64,000 nt of DNA from Modestobacter italicus (GCF_000306785.1 NC_017955.1:4898001-4962000); one strand, 5' to 3'. Positions 37,272 through 48,284 are shown, counted from the stretch's first letter. The notes: a model not told the origin generated them from the letters alone. Numbers and translations are program-made.

Positions 37272-37381
37272 GGTGGGCCTGTCTGTCAGGGGGGCGGTCA
37301 GGGCGAAGGTAACAGCGCCCGACGCCGCCCGGCAGCAGGCTCACCCCCACAGGGTGAGCTCGGTCATGCCCCCACGTGCGT

Positions 37382-37400
37382 CCCGGCCCGACGGGCCGGG
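37382..37400 (-). terminator. Hairpin after the RGWKWN small gene
   Basis: Perfect 8-bp stem CCCGGCCC / GGGCCGGG with a 3-nt loop (GAC), starting 7 nt after the small gene's stop codon on the minus strand. It makes the small gene look like a complete unit. Confidence 0.55.
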
Positions 37401-37407
37401 GAGGCCG

Positions 37408-37497
37408 TCAGGCGTTCCACTTCCAGCCGCGGTTCCACTTCCAACCCCGGTCGGTGGCGGCGGAACGCGTGGTCGAGACGGGGCTGAGGGTGGACAT
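37408..37497 (-). CDS. 29-residue peptide with duplicated RGWKWN motif
   Basis: ATG 37497 is preceded by GGAGG with a 4-nt spacing (CTGGAGGCGTC). The product begins MSTLSPVSTTRSAATD, continues RGWKWN-RGWKWN and ends in a single Ala. The two hexapeptides are encoded by an 18-bp tandem repeat with small differences. The peptide is Ser/Thr-rich in front and has four Trp and two Lys at the end. A terminator-like hairpin follows. I do not recognise the family. It could be a leader peptide, a secreted or modified short peptide, or a regulator. No modification enzyme is adjacent. Confidence 0.5.
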   Translation of the reverse strand: MSTLSPVSTTRSAATDRGWKWNRGWKWNA

Positions 37498-37654
37498 GAC
37501 GCCTCCAGAGGGCATGACGGACTGCAGGGAGTCGCGGCAGCCGCCCACGCGGGGGCAGAGCGTCGTCCGGCACAGACCGCAGCCAGGAGACTGCAGCGGG
37601 TCACCCACACGAGGCAAGCGTTGACACGCACGGGTGAAGTGATCTTCGCCGTGT

Positions 37655-37703
37655 CGTCACTCTGCGCAACCGCGGTCCGAGCAGTTGTCCCGAGAGAGTG
37701 ACG
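37655..37703 (-). terminator. Imperfect inverted repeat after the WXG-type gene
   Basis: Arms CGTCACTCT (37655-37663) and AGAGTGACG (37695-37703) pair perfectly. Inner CAAC/GTTG can extend the stem across bulges. It begins 31 nt after the stop of the gene ending at 37735. It may be its terminator, or an operator upstream of the small peptide gene. Confidence 0.45.
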
Positions 37704-37734
37704 GCGCCGTCTGGCTCCACCCGATCCAGGTACA

Positions 37735-39753
37735 TCATCCACCCCGCCGCGACCGGGAGGACAGGTCGGGCATCGGGACGTCGCCGAGCCGGTCCAGCAG
37801 CGACTCCTCCGGGGCGGCGAGCCGGCCCAGCTGCTCGGTCGTCCGCGCGAACCCGGCCCGGGCGGCCGCGTCGGCGGAGAGCGGTGCGCCGGGCACCGGA
37901 CCGAGCCCGAGGACGGCACCGGCGAACCGCGCGGCGTCGTCGGCCGAGCGGACCCGGCCGGTGTCCGGGCCGATCTCCACGTCGCCGTCCACGTCGAGGA
38001 GGTCGGCCACCGGCGCCTCGGCGGCGTCCAGCAGGTCACCCGTCCGGCCCGTGACCAGGGACAGCGGCTGCTTCACCCCCAGCTCCCACAGCATCTGCGC
38101 GTCCACCGCCCGGCTCTGCGCGGCGCTCCAGGCCAGCGCGTACCGCAGCCGCTCCGCGTACTCGAGCAGCGCCACGTGCGCGCCGGCGACCTCGCCGGCC
38201 GACGCTCCCACGGCGCCGGACCGCAGCGCGCCCGTCACCGTTGCGGTGACCTCCTCCGCCGACCCCGCGTCGGTGGCCAGGTGCCCGAGCCCGCGCAGCG
38301 CGGCGTCGTCCTGCGGGCCGAGGGCGACGCCGGTGCCCGCGGCGTCGAGCACCGGCACCAGCACGCCCGGCTGACCGGCGACCAGGTCGGTGACGCTGCC
38401 GCGGACCGCGGCGAGCGCCCCGGCGCCGTCCAGCACCCGGCCGGTGCTGCCGGGGCCGAGCCCCTCCCCCAGTGCCTGCAGCGCGGCCCGGGCGGCGCGG
38501 CCGGCCCCGGGCCCGGCCGCCGCGAGCTCGATCACGGCCGCCAGGGAGCCGGTGCCCGCGGGCCAGCTGCGGGACAGCAGCGTGGTCCAGGTGGCCGGCT
38601 CGTCGAGCAGCAGGGCGGAGGCCTCCGAGTCGGCGGACCCGGCGAGGACGGTCAGCGCCGCGTCCACCGGGTCGGGCAGCAGGCCACCCCGGGTGCCGAC
38701 CGCCCCGGCCGGTGCCCCCCGGGCGACCTCGCGGGCCAGCAGCTGACGACCCCAGGCGGCGGCCAGCGCTGACCCGGCGCCCGGGGCGGCGAGGACCAGC
38801 CCCATCGCCACCGCCCGGTCGTCCGCAGCACCGTCGGGGTCGTCGGCGCTCAACTGCACCGCGTCGAGGACCTCGGCGACCGGGCCGTCGGGGCGCGGCG
38901 GGCCGCCGAGCGCACCGGCCAGCAGACCGGCCAGCGGGCCCTCCTCCCCCGTGCCGGCGAGCCCCGCGAGGACCGACAGCAGCCAGGTGACGCCGTCGGC
39001 CCCCAGCCGCCCGACCAGCGCACCGGCGAAGGCGGGCCGCGAGGCGTACGGCTGCCAGCGCTGCACCGCGGAGGCGAGCGCCCCGGCCGTGCCGGGCCGG
39101 GTGAGCTGGTCGGCGGCCTGCGCTCCCAGCGTCGCGAGCGCCCCCGCCCCCCAGCCGGGCAGTGCTCCGGCCAGCCGGACGGTGACCGCGGCCGCGTCGC
39201 CCGGCCGGCCGGTGCCCCCGAACGGCCGGACGGCACCGCTGAGGACGGCGGCGGTCGCCGCGGCGTCCTCGGCGAGCAGCGCCAGCAGCGCCCGGTGCTC
39301 CGCGCCCCGGTCGGCGTCCTCCTCCGCGACGGCCCGGACCAGGGCCACGGCCTCGGCGGGCGCCGCCGCGACCCCGTTCTCCAGCGGGACGCCGACCAGC
39401 GCCGCCAGCCGGGCGCCGGCGTCGGCGAACCGGTGCCGCTGCTGGTCGCGCAGCGACGCCAGCCGGGCGAGCACGGTCAGCCAGAGCTCGTGGTGGTCGG
39501 CGAGCCGGGCGGCGGCTGCGGTCACCGCCTCGTGCAGGTCGGCGGCGACGGTGCGCGCCGCGCCCACCTCGGCCGCGGCGGCGCTGGCGTCGGCCCCCTG
39601 CCACCCGCTCGGCGTGCCGGCGGGCTGCAGGAGCTGCGCCGTGCGGTCCGCGGCGGAGGCCGCCGAGGTCAGCTGGTCGACCACCGAGCCGAGCGCCGCA
39701 GGCTGACCGGGCGGCTCGGGCAGCGCGACCGGCGGCGGGAGCAGGACGGTCAC
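37735..39753 (-). CDS. Large Ala-rich protein with N-terminal WXG-type motif
   Basis: The 672-residue protein starts MTVLLPPPVALPEPPGQPAA and is 4 bases inside the preceding small gene (ATGA overlap). Residues 20-115 look like a helical hairpin with W51-Q-G53 at the turn, the WXG100-superfamily layout. The long remainder is Ala/Leu/Gly-rich and helical, without a motif I recognise; it ends DVPMPDLSSRSRRGG. It resembles the large partner of EspC/WXG-type secreted pairs. No ESX secretion genes are in the window, so the export route is inferred. Confidence 0.65.
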   Translation of the reverse strand: MTVLLPPPVALPEPPGQPAALGSVVDQLTSAASAADRTAQLLQPAGTPSGWQGADASAAAAEVGAARTVAADLHEAVTAAAARLADHHELWLTVLARLASLRDQQRHRFADAGARLAALVGVPLENGVAAAPAEAVALVRAVAEEDADRGAEHRALLALLAEDAAATAAVLSGAVRPFGGTGRPGDAAAVTVRLAGALPGWGAGALATLGAQAADQLTRPGTAGALASAVQRWQPYASRPAFAGALVGRLGADGVTWLLSVLAGLAGTGEEGPLAGLLAGALGGPPRPDGPVAEVLDAVQLSADDPDGAADDRAVAMGLVLAAPGAGSALAAAWGRQLLAREVARGAPAGAVGTRGGLLPDPVDAALTVLAGSADSEASALLLDEPATWTTLLSRSWPAGTGSLAAVIELAAAGPGAGRAARAALQALGEGLGPGSTGRVLDGAGALAAVRGSVTDLVAGQPGVLVPVLDAAGTGVALGPQDDAALRGLGHLATDAGSAEEVTATVTGALRSGAVGASAGEVAGAHVALLEYAERLRYALAWSAAQSRAVDAQMLWELGVKQPLSLVTGRTGDLLDAAEAPVADLLDVDGDVEIGPDTGRVRSADDAARFAGAVLGLGPVPGAPLSADAAARAGFARTTEQLGRLAAPEESLLDRLGDVPMPDLSSRSRRGG

Positions 39754-40031
39754 TGGGCGACGCCCCTGCCCAGCACCGGCAGCAGCCGCTCGTCCAGCCC
39801 GAGCCAGGAGTCCGCCGCCGTGGTCACCGCCGCCGACAGCCAGCCCAGCTCACCCGCCAGGCAACGGCCGGCGGTGCGCGCGGTCTCGCAGAATCCGGCC
39901 ACCGCCGGACCCAGCGGCCCGCCCACCGGGTCGGCGTCGGCCGCGGTGGCCACCCGGGCCGCCTGGACCGCTGCCCCGTCGAGCACGCCGGCCAGCGCGT
40001 ACAGCTCCGCGGGGACCACCTCGATCGCCAT
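39750..40031 (-). CDS. EspC/WXG-like small protein
   Basis: The 93-residue helical protein MAIEVVPAELYALAGVLDGA ends with TAADSWLGLDERLLPVLGRG. It has two long helical segments with a central turn, and the EspC-type start (VVPAELYALAGVLDGAAVQAA). I chose ATG 40031 rather than the longer open frame, because the upstream part is Arg-rich and lacks a ribosome-binding site. Its stop overlaps the next gene by four bases, so the two are a translation-coupled pair. Confidence 0.6.
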   Translation of the reverse strand: MAIEVVPAELYALAGVLDGAAVQAARVATAADADPVGGPLGPAVAGFCETARTAGRCLAGELGWLSAAVTTAADSWLGLDERLLPVLGRGVAQ

Positions 40032-40182
40032 GCCCGGCAGTCTGCTGGCCGGACGCAGGACCGGACGGCGTCGTCCACAGGCCCGGTGCCCGCGCCCGGC
40101 GGGCCGGCCTGCGTCGTCCACACCGTCCACAGCCGCTGTCCACAACCGGTGGACATCCGTGCTCGCGGGCCACCCCGCCCTC

Positions 40183-40194
40183 TACGCTCCCCGC
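40183..40194 (+). promoter_or_regulatory. -10 box for a leaderless transcript of the TadE-like gene
   Basis: TACGCT (40183-40188) is followed by six bases and then GTG at 40195. No ribosome-binding site precedes the start. The opposite strand carries the start of the EspC-like gene 163 bp away. Confidence 0.5.
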
Positions 40195-40635
40195 GTGCGA
40201 CCGGGCAGCCTGCAGCTCACCGACCCCGAGGGCGGGTCGACGCTGCCCTTCGTGCTGGTCTGCTGGCTGGTCGCCGCGCTGATGGTGCTCGGCGCGATCG
40301 CCGCCTCCGACGCGTTCCTGGAGCAGCAGGAGGTGCAGTCGGCCTGCGACGGGGCTGCCCTGGCCGCGGCGAACGAGGCCGATGCGGCGGCGGTCTACGC
40401 GCAGGGCGCGGGCGCGCACCTGCCGTTGACCCAGTCGACCGCCGAGGCCGCGGTCGCCGACCAGCTCGCCGACGCCGGGGTGCGGCTGGACGCCTGGTCG
40501 GCGACGACCGACGGGACCGAGGTGACCGTGCGGTGCACCCGCTCGGTGCACATCGCCTTCGACTGGCTCTTCCTCGGCGGGCGGCCGCTGGAGCGCACCG
40601 CGGTGGCCAGCGCCCGCGCCCCGACCGTGGGCTGA
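40195..40635 (+). CDS. TadE/TadG-like membrane protein
   Basis: The 146-residue protein starts VRPGSLQLTDPEGGSTLPFV; after a short cytoplasmic stretch there is one membrane segment (FVLVCWLVAALMVLGAIAAS, about residues 19-38). The sequence then reads QQEVQSACDGAALAAANEAD, the 'TAD-like, ACDAAALAAA' pattern found in TadE/TadG and related Flp-pilus proteins. I see no tad machinery nearby, so this may be an orphan secreted or envelope protein. It starts at GTG 40195 and lacks a ribosome-binding site. Confidence 0.65.
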   Translation: MRPGSLQLTDPEGGSTLPFVLVCWLVAALMVLGAIAASDAFLEQQEVQSACDGAALAAANEADAAAVYAQGAGAHLPLTQSTAEAAVADQLADAGVRLDAWSATTDGTEVTVRCTRSVHIAFDWLFLGGRPLERTAVASARAPTVG

Positions 40636-40648
40636 CCCCGGGGACGAG

Positions 40649-40680
40649 GACGGCCCCCGACCAGGAGGTCGGGGGCCGTC
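40649..40680. terminator. Bidirectional terminator between the TadE-like gene and tRNA-Tyr
   Basis: Perfect 14-bp stem GACGGCCCCCGACC / GGTCGGGGGCCGTC with an AGGA loop. It lies 13 nt after the TadE-like stop and 10 nt beyond the tRNA-Tyr 3' end, so it can serve both convergent units. Confidence 0.8.
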
Positions 40681-40690
40681 GCACCGGGTG

Positions 40691-40772
40691 TGGCGGGTGA
40701 AGGATTCGAACCTTCGTAGGCTAAGCCGACGGATTTACAGTCCGCTCCCATTGGCCACTCGGGCAACCCGCC
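40691..40772 (-). tRNA. tRNA-Tyr (anticodon GTA)
   Basis: An 82-nt class II tRNA with acceptor GGCGGGT/ACCCGCC, anticodon stem GCGGA/TCCGT and loop CTGTAAA, a long variable arm and T-loop TTCGAAT. Discriminator A; no encoded CCA. A TAAGCT -10-like hexamer lies at 40797-40792 on the minus strand, giving a transcript about 13 nt longer than the tRNA. Confidence 0.96.
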
Positions 40773-40867
40773 GCTGTGCTGGTGCCGGATGAGCTTACAA
40801 GACGGTGGACGGCGGTCGGGGAGGTCCCCGGTCGAGCCCGCTCCACAGCGCGAGAGAGGAGACAGTC

Positions 40868-41359
40868 ATGGCCGATGCGTCGTTCGACGTCGTCAGCAAG
40901 GTCGACCGCCAGGAGGTCGACAACGCGCTGAACCAGGCGGGCAAGGAGCTCTCGCAGCGCTTCGACTTCCGCGGGGTCAACGCGACCATCGCCTGGGCCG
41001 GCGAGGAGGCGGTGACCCTGCAGGCCGACACCGAGGAGCGGGTCGCCGCCGCGCTCGAGGTCTTCCGGGAGAAGCTGGTCAAGCGCGGCATCTCGATGAA
41101 GGCGCTGGACGCCGACGAGCCGCAGGCCTCCGGCAAGGTCTACAAGATCTCCGCCCGGATCCAGCAGGGCATCGCCTCGGACAAGGCCAAGCAGATCGCC
41201 AAGGCCATCCGCGACGAGGGGCCCAAGGGCGTGCAGGCGCAGATCCAGGGCGACCAGCTGCGGGTCAGCGGCAAGAAGCGCGACGACCTGCAGGCGGTCC
41301 AGCAGCTGCTCAAGGCCAAGGACTTCGAGATCGCCCTGCAGTTCGACAACTACCGCTGA
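40868..41359 (+). CDS. yajQ: YajQ-family nucleotide (c-di-GMP)-binding protein
   Basis: The 163-residue protein [20 protein letters not shown] is full-length DUF520/YajQ, with two ferredoxin-like domains and typical segments [58 protein letters not shown] and [28 protein letters not shown]. Some homologues bind c-di-GMP and act as effectors; whether this one does is unknown, but the window also has a c-di-GMP phosphodiesterase. The ATG at 40868 has GGAG six nucleotides upstream. Confidence 0.95.
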   Translation: MADASFDVVSKVDRQEVDNALNQAGKELSQRFDFRGVNATIAWAGEEAVTLQADTEERVAAALEVFREKLVKRGISMKALDADEPQASGKVYKISARIQQGIASDKAKQIAKAIRDEGPKGVQAQIQGDQLRVSGKKRDDLQAVQQLLKAKDFEIALQFDNYR

Positions 41360-41368
41360 GCCGAGGCC

Positions 41369-41394
41369 CCGGCGGCGGGTCCGCCCGCCGCCGG
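41369..41394 (+). terminator. Terminator after yajQ
   Basis: Perfect 11-bp stem CCGGCGGCGGG / CCCGCCGCCGG with a TCCG loop, 9 nt after the yajQ stop. Confidence 0.7.
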
Positions 41395-41502
41395 TGTGGG
41401 GCGGTCAGCCGTCGGTGAGGTGGTGGCCCGGAGCAGGGGGGCCGAGGACGCTGTCCCCCACGGTGCCGGAGCGGCCGGTGCCCCACCGGAGGAGCCAGGC
41501 AG

Positions 41503-41934
41503 ATGACCACCACCCCACCCGCTCCCGGGCGCGGCGGGACCCCGACCGTGCAGGGTCTCGGCCATGTCGCGCTGACCGTCCGCGACCTGGCGGTCAGCGT
41601 CCCGTGGTACCAGGCGTTGATCGGGTCCGAGCCGGTCCTGGACGAGGACACCGGCCCCTTCCGGCACGTCGTCTTCGCCCTCGGCGACGCCCTGCTCGGG
41701 CTGCACCAGTTCCCGGACGCCGAGGCGGCGGTCCCGCACTCCGCGCGCCGGCCGGGGCTCGACCACGTGGCCTTCGCCGTGACCGACCGCGACCAGCTCA
41801 GCGCCTGGGCGGAGCGGCTCGACGCGATGGGCATCCCGCACGGCGACGTCGTCGACGCCGCCTACGGGTCGGGGATCTCCGTCGAGGACCCCGACGGCAT
41901 CCCGCTGGAGCTCTTCGCGCCACCCGGCGGCTGA
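41503..41934 (+). CDS. VOC-family (glyoxalase/dioxygenase-type) protein
   Basis: The 143-residue protein holds two beta-alpha-beta-beta-beta units. The candidate metal ligands are H21 (GLGHVALTV), H88 (LDHVAFAV) and E137 (PLELFAP), and the C-terminal 'EDPDGIPLELFAP' is the standard vicinal-oxygen-chelate signature. It could be a glyoxalase, an isomerase or an antibiotic-binding protein; the substrate cannot be assigned. GGAG precedes the ATG. It is convergent with the SGNH hydrolase, 13 bp away. Confidence 0.87.
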   Translation: MTTTPPAPGRGGTPTVQGLGHVALTVRDLAVSVPWYQALIGSEPVLDEDTGPFRHVVFALGDALLGLHQFPDAEAAVPHSARRPGLDHVAFAVTDRDQLSAWAERLDAMGIPHGDVVDAAYGSGISVEDPDGIPLELFAPPGG

Positions 41935-41947
41935 GCGCCGGCCGGGG

Positions 41948-42730
41948 TCAGCGGCTGGGCTCGTCCGCCAGGACGCCCGGGCCCGCCGGCACCAGCACCC
42001 AGTCCCGGTGCTTGCCGGTCCGGCCGTCCCCGGAGGAGCGGCGGGCCAGCCGGCGCAGCGCCCAGGGCAGCACGTGCTCGCGGTAGTAGCGGGCCTCGAC
42101 GCCCAGCCGCCGGGCCTCGGCGGGGCCGGGGTCGATGACGTGCGCGGTGGCCGGGTACCCGAGCGCGTCGAGCACGAGGCCGGCAACCCGCCGGTGGCCG
42201 GCCGGGCCCAGGTGCAGCCGGTCGGCGGACCAGTACCCGGGACGGCGGAGCTCCTGGTCACCGAAGGCGTCCACGAACACCAGGCCGTGCCGGGCCGCCA
42301 GCTCGGCGACCGCCGCGGTCAGCGCCCGGCCCCGGCGGTGCATCGTCCGGCCGTAGGGGAGCCGGGCGGTGGGGTCCGCCCCGCTGAGCAGCACCAGCTG
42401 GACGCCCGCCTCGGCGCACCGCCGCACGGCCCGCTCGGTCAGCCCGACCAGCCGGTCGACGTCGCAGCCCGGCCGCATCATGTCGTTGCCGCCGCCGTTG
42501 AGCGTGATGAGCGTCGGCGCCGGGTCGAGGGCGAGCGCGGCCGGGAGCTGGTCGGTCACCACCGGTGCGAGCAGCCGGCCGCGCACCGCGGTGTTGGCGT
42601 AGTGAACCGGCTCGCCGGTGGCGGCGGCCAGCCCGGTCGCCACCAGGTCGGCCCACCCGCGCACCGAACCGTCGGGGAGCTCGTCGCCCATGCCCTCGGT
42701 GAAGCTGTCGCCGATCGCCGCGTAGTGCAC
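41948..42730 (-). CDS. SGNH/GDSL-type hydrolase
   Basis: The 260-residue protein starts at GTG 42730. The four SGNH blocks are visible: G7-D8-S9 (IGDSFTEG; nucleophile S9), G51 (AVRGRLL), N82 (NGGGNDMM) and D170/H173 (SADRLHLGPAGH). No signal peptide, so it is probably a cytosolic esterase or lipase; the substrate is unknown. About 50 residues at the C-terminus (YYREHVLPWALRRLARR...) extend past the catalytic core. Confidence 0.87.
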   Translation of the reverse strand: MHYAAIGDSFTEGMGDELPDGSVRGWADLVATGLAAATGEPVHYANTAVRGRLLAPVVTDQLPAALALDPAPTLITLNGGGNDMMRPGCDVDRLVGLTERAVRRCAEAGVQLVLLSGADPTARLPYGRTMHRRGRALTAAVAELAARHGLVFVDAFGDQELRRPGYWSADRLHLGPAGHRRVAGLVLDALGYPATAHVIDPGPAEARRLGVEARYYREHVLPWALRRLARRSSGDGRTGKHRDWVLVPAGPGVLADEPSR

Positions 42731-42742
42731 GCCCCGAGCCTA
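42731..42742 (-). promoter_or_regulatory. -10 box of the SGNH hydrolase gene, overlapping the htpX stop
   Basis: On the minus strand TAGGCT (42742-42737) is followed by six bases and the GTG at 42730. Its first three bases are the htpX stop codon TAG. The gene can therefore be expressed as a leaderless transcript from the end of htpX. Confidence 0.5.
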
Positions 42743-43618
42743 GGCAGCAGGTCCCTGCTGCTCGCGGGCCATCTGCTGCAGCCGGGCGATCCGCTCCGCC
42801 ATCGGCGGGTGGGTGGCGAACATCGAGGCCATCCCCTGCCCGCGGAACGGGTTCGCGATCATCAGGTGGCTCTGGGTCACCAGCCGGTCGTCCTGGGGCA
42901 GCGGTCGTGCCGCCACGCCCCGCTCGAGCTTGGCCAGGGCGCTGGCCAGCGCCAGCGGGTCGTGCGACAGCTGGGCACCCGAGGCGTCGGCCTGGTACTC
43001 CCGGCTGCGGCTGACCGCCATCTGGACCAGGCCGGCCGCGACCGGGCCGAGGAAGACCAGCAGCAGCCCGCCCAGGGCGCCGCCGCCCTCCCGGTCGTCG
43101 GAGCGCCCGCCGAACAGCGACGCGAACATCGCCATGTGGGCCAGGTAGGTGATCACCGTGGCCATCGCCCCGGCGACCGAGCTGATCAGGATGTCGCGGT
43201 TGTAGACGTGCGAGAGCTCGTGGGCCAGCACCCCCCGCAGCTCTCGCCGGTCCAGCAGCTCCAGGATCCCCTGGGTGCAGCAGACCGCGGCGTTGCGCGG
43301 GTTGCGGCCGGTCGCGAAGGCGTTGGGCTGGTTGGTCGGGCTGACGTAGAGCCGCGGCATCGGCTGGCGGGCCTCGGTGGCCAGCTCGCGCACGATCGCG
43401 TACATCTGCGGCGCCTGCGTCTCGGTGACCGGGAAGGCGCGCATGGCCCGCAGGGCCAGCTTGTCGGAGTTGAAGTACGCCCAGCCGTTGACGCCGAGCG
43501 CGAGGACCAGGGCGATGAGCAGCCCGCCCCGGCCGAAGAAGCTGCCGACCAGCAGGATGACGCCCGCCATGAGGCCGAGCAGCACTGCGGTCTTCAGACC
43601 GTTGGTCCACCGTTGCAC
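42740..43618 (-). CDS. htpX: Zinc metalloprotease HtpX
   Basis: The 292-residue membrane protease degrades misfolded membrane proteins. The zinc site is H133-E134-L-S-H137 with a third ligand E207 ([11 protein letters not shown]). Two membrane segments precede the catalytic domain ([20 protein letters not shown] and [17 protein letters not shown]) and hydrophobic stretches follow near residues 150 and 185. I start at GTG 43618 ([15 protein letters not shown]), since the upstream open frame is non-coding. No clear ribosome-binding site is seen. Confidence 0.95.
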   Translation of the reverse strand: MQRWTNGLKTAVLLGLMAGVILLVGSFFGRGGLLIALVLALGVNGWAYFNSDKLALRAMRAFPVTETQAPQMYAIVRELATEARQPMPRLYVSPTNQPNAFATGRNPRNAAVCCTQGILELLDRRELRGVLAHELSHVYNRDILISSVAGAMATVITYLAHMAMFASLFGGRSDDREGGGALGGLLLVFLGPVAAGLVQMAVSRSREYQADASGAQLSHDPLALASALAKLERGVAARPLPQDDRLVTQSHLMIANPFRGQGMASMFATHPPMAERIARLQQMAREQQGPAA

Positions 43619-43775
43619 GCGGGTAGAACGCGGTCGCACCAGCCGCCGTTCCCCTGACCAGCGCCCTCCCCCGGGCAAGGCAAGGCGACCCTGTGTGGGT
43701 TGCCTCACGTTCCCCCGCTCCCCGGTCGCTCCCGGCGGCCCGCACGTAACCTGAGCGGTCGGAGGTACCTCACAG

Positions 43776-46888
<3,113 letters not shown>

Positions 46889-46896
46889 TCGCAGTC

Positions 46897-46942
46897 GGAC
46901 GCCCGTGGCCCAGGACCCTCGGGTCCTGGGCCACGGGCGTCC
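46897..46942 (+). terminator. Very long hairpin terminator after korAB
   Basis: A perfect 22-bp stem (arms 46897-46918 and 46921-46942, two-base centre TC), beginning 8 nt after the korB stop. It is GC-rich and ends just 18 nt before the P450 start codon, so the P450 promoter must overlap or lie inside it, or the P450 depends on readthrough. Confidence 0.8.
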
Positions 46943-46960
46943 ACCGGCGAGGATGGCAGC

Positions 46961-48280
46961 ATGGACGTCGTGGTCAGCCGGCTCGTCGAGGACGCCGTCC
47001 TGGCGGCCCGGATCGGGGCGATGCGCGCCGGTGGGCTGGCGCTGGCCGTGGGCGGAGACCGGGTCGCCCGGCTGCTGCACCGGCCGTGGCGGCGGGACCC
47101 CTACCCCGTGTACGCCGAGCTGCGCGCGGCCCAGACCCGGCCCGGCGGTGGCCCGGTCCGCAGCCGGATCGGGATCACGGCGCTGGCCACCCACGCCTCG
47201 TGCGAGGCGGTGCTGCGCGACCGGCGCTTCGGCGTGCAGCCCGCCGGTGGCGGGAGCCGGCTGGGCGGCAGGGCGGCCGAGACCGGGGACGGCGGCTCGC
47301 TGCTGGAGCCGCTGGACCTGTCGCTGCTGACCCTGGACCCACCCGACCACACCCGGCTCCGCCGGCTCGCCCAGCCGGCGTTCGCCCCCCGACGGCTCGC
47401 CCACTACCGCACGGTCGCCGAGCGGGTGACCGGCGAGCTGCTCGACGCCGCCGTGGCGCGCAGCCGGACCGAGGGGCGCTTCGACCTGGTGCGCGACCTG
47501 GCCTCGCCGCTGCCGATCGCGGTCATCTCCGCGCTGCTCGACGTCCCGGAGGTCGACGACGAGCGGTTCGCCCGGTGGGGACGCGCCCTGGGCACCGCGC
47601 TGGACGGCGTCCGCTCCCCCACCCACGCGCGAGAGCTGGCCGACGCCCGGACCGCCCTGCGGTCGATGCTCGCCGGCCTGCTCGACCAGCGGCGGGCCGA
47701 CCCGGGCGAGGACGTGCTGTCCGCGCTGGCCACCGCGGTCGACGGCGACGGCGCCACCGTGGACGAGGCCCTCGCGCTGGCCCAACTGCTGCTCGTGGCC
47801 GGCTTCGAGACCACGACCAACCTGATCGGCAACGCGGTGCAGGCCCTGCAGCGCACGCCCGGGCACTGGGCCGCGCTCGCCGCGGACCCGGGGCTGGCCG
47901 CCGCGGCCGTCGAGGAGACGCTGCGGTTCGACCCACCGGTGCAGCTGACCGCCCGGTTCGCGCACGAGGACCTCGAGGTGGACGGCGTCCCGCTGCGTCG
48001 CGACAGCGGCGTCCTGGTGCTGCTGGCCGCCGCCAACCGGGACCCGGCGGTGCACCCGGACCCGGACCGCTTCGACCTGCACCGCGAGCAGGCCGCGCCG
48101 CACCTCGCGTTCTCCGGCGGGGTGCACTACTGCCTGGGCGCGCCGCTGGCCCGGCTGGAGGGCGAGGTGGCGCTGCGCGTGCTGGCCGAGCGGGCGCCGC
48201 GGCTGCGGCTGGCCGGCCGGGCGGTGCCGCGGGTGGCGACGGTGCTCCGCGGACCGCTCAGCCTGCCGGTGACGGCCTGA
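46961..48280 (+). CDS. Cytochrome P450
   Basis: The 439-residue class I bacterial P450 shows all signatures: the I-helix A280-G-F-E-T-T, the K-helix E319-T-L-R322, and the haem loop FSGGVHYCLGAPLARLE with thiolate C391. No signal peptide or membrane anchor. GAGGA lies 7 nt upstream of the ATG. It would need a ferredoxin and reductase encoded elsewhere. Substrate and subfamily cannot be told from the window. It is directly downstream of the korAB terminator, which does not imply a shared function. Confidence 0.92.
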   Translation: MDVVVSRLVEDAVLAARIGAMRAGGLALAVGGDRVARLLHRPWRRDPYPVYAELRAAQTRPGGGPVRSRIGITALATHASCEAVLRDRRFGVQPAGGGSRLGGRAAETGDGGSLLEPLDLSLLTLDPPDHTRLRRLAQPAFAPRRLAHYRTVAERVTGELLDAAVARSRTEGRFDLVRDLASPLPIAVISALLDVPEVDDERFARWGRALGTALDGVRSPTHARELADARTALRSMLAGLLDQRRADPGEDVLSALATAVDGDGATVDEALALAQLLLVAGFETTTNLIGNAVQALQRTPGHWAALAADPGLAAAAVEETLRFDPPVQLTARFAHEDLEVDGVPLRRDSGVLVLLAAANRDPAVHPDPDRFDLHREQAAPHLAFSGGVHYCLGAPLARLEGEVALRVLAERAPRLRLAGRAVPRVATVLRGPLSLPVTA

Positions 48281-48284
48281 AGGA

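Larger units (their letters stand above)
37272..37734. other. Intergenic region containing a small gene and inverted repeats
   Basis: These 463 bp hold the 29-codon RGWKWN reading frame (37408-37497), its following hairpin (37382-37400), a likely -10 for the EAL gene and an imperfect 49-bp inverted repeat (37655-37703) beyond the stop of the WXG-type gene. The remainder, roughly 37498-37654, shows no coding signal. Confidence 0.6.

Noticed and set aside
37408..37497. Calling the RGWKWN peptide a known modified peptide (radical-SAM type)
   Set aside because: The Trp/Lys pattern is suggestive, but no modification, protease or transport gene lies beside it, so a RiPP call is not supported.
37408..37617. 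A longer 69-residue version of the small peptide gene
   Set aside because: The extra N-terminal part is Cys/Arg/Gly-rich with no ribosome-binding site. The ATG at 37497 has a strong GGAGG.
37621..37626. Perfect TTGACA on the plus strand
   Set aside because: No matching -10 is found at usual spacing and no plus-strand gene follows; the neighbouring genes are on the minus strand.
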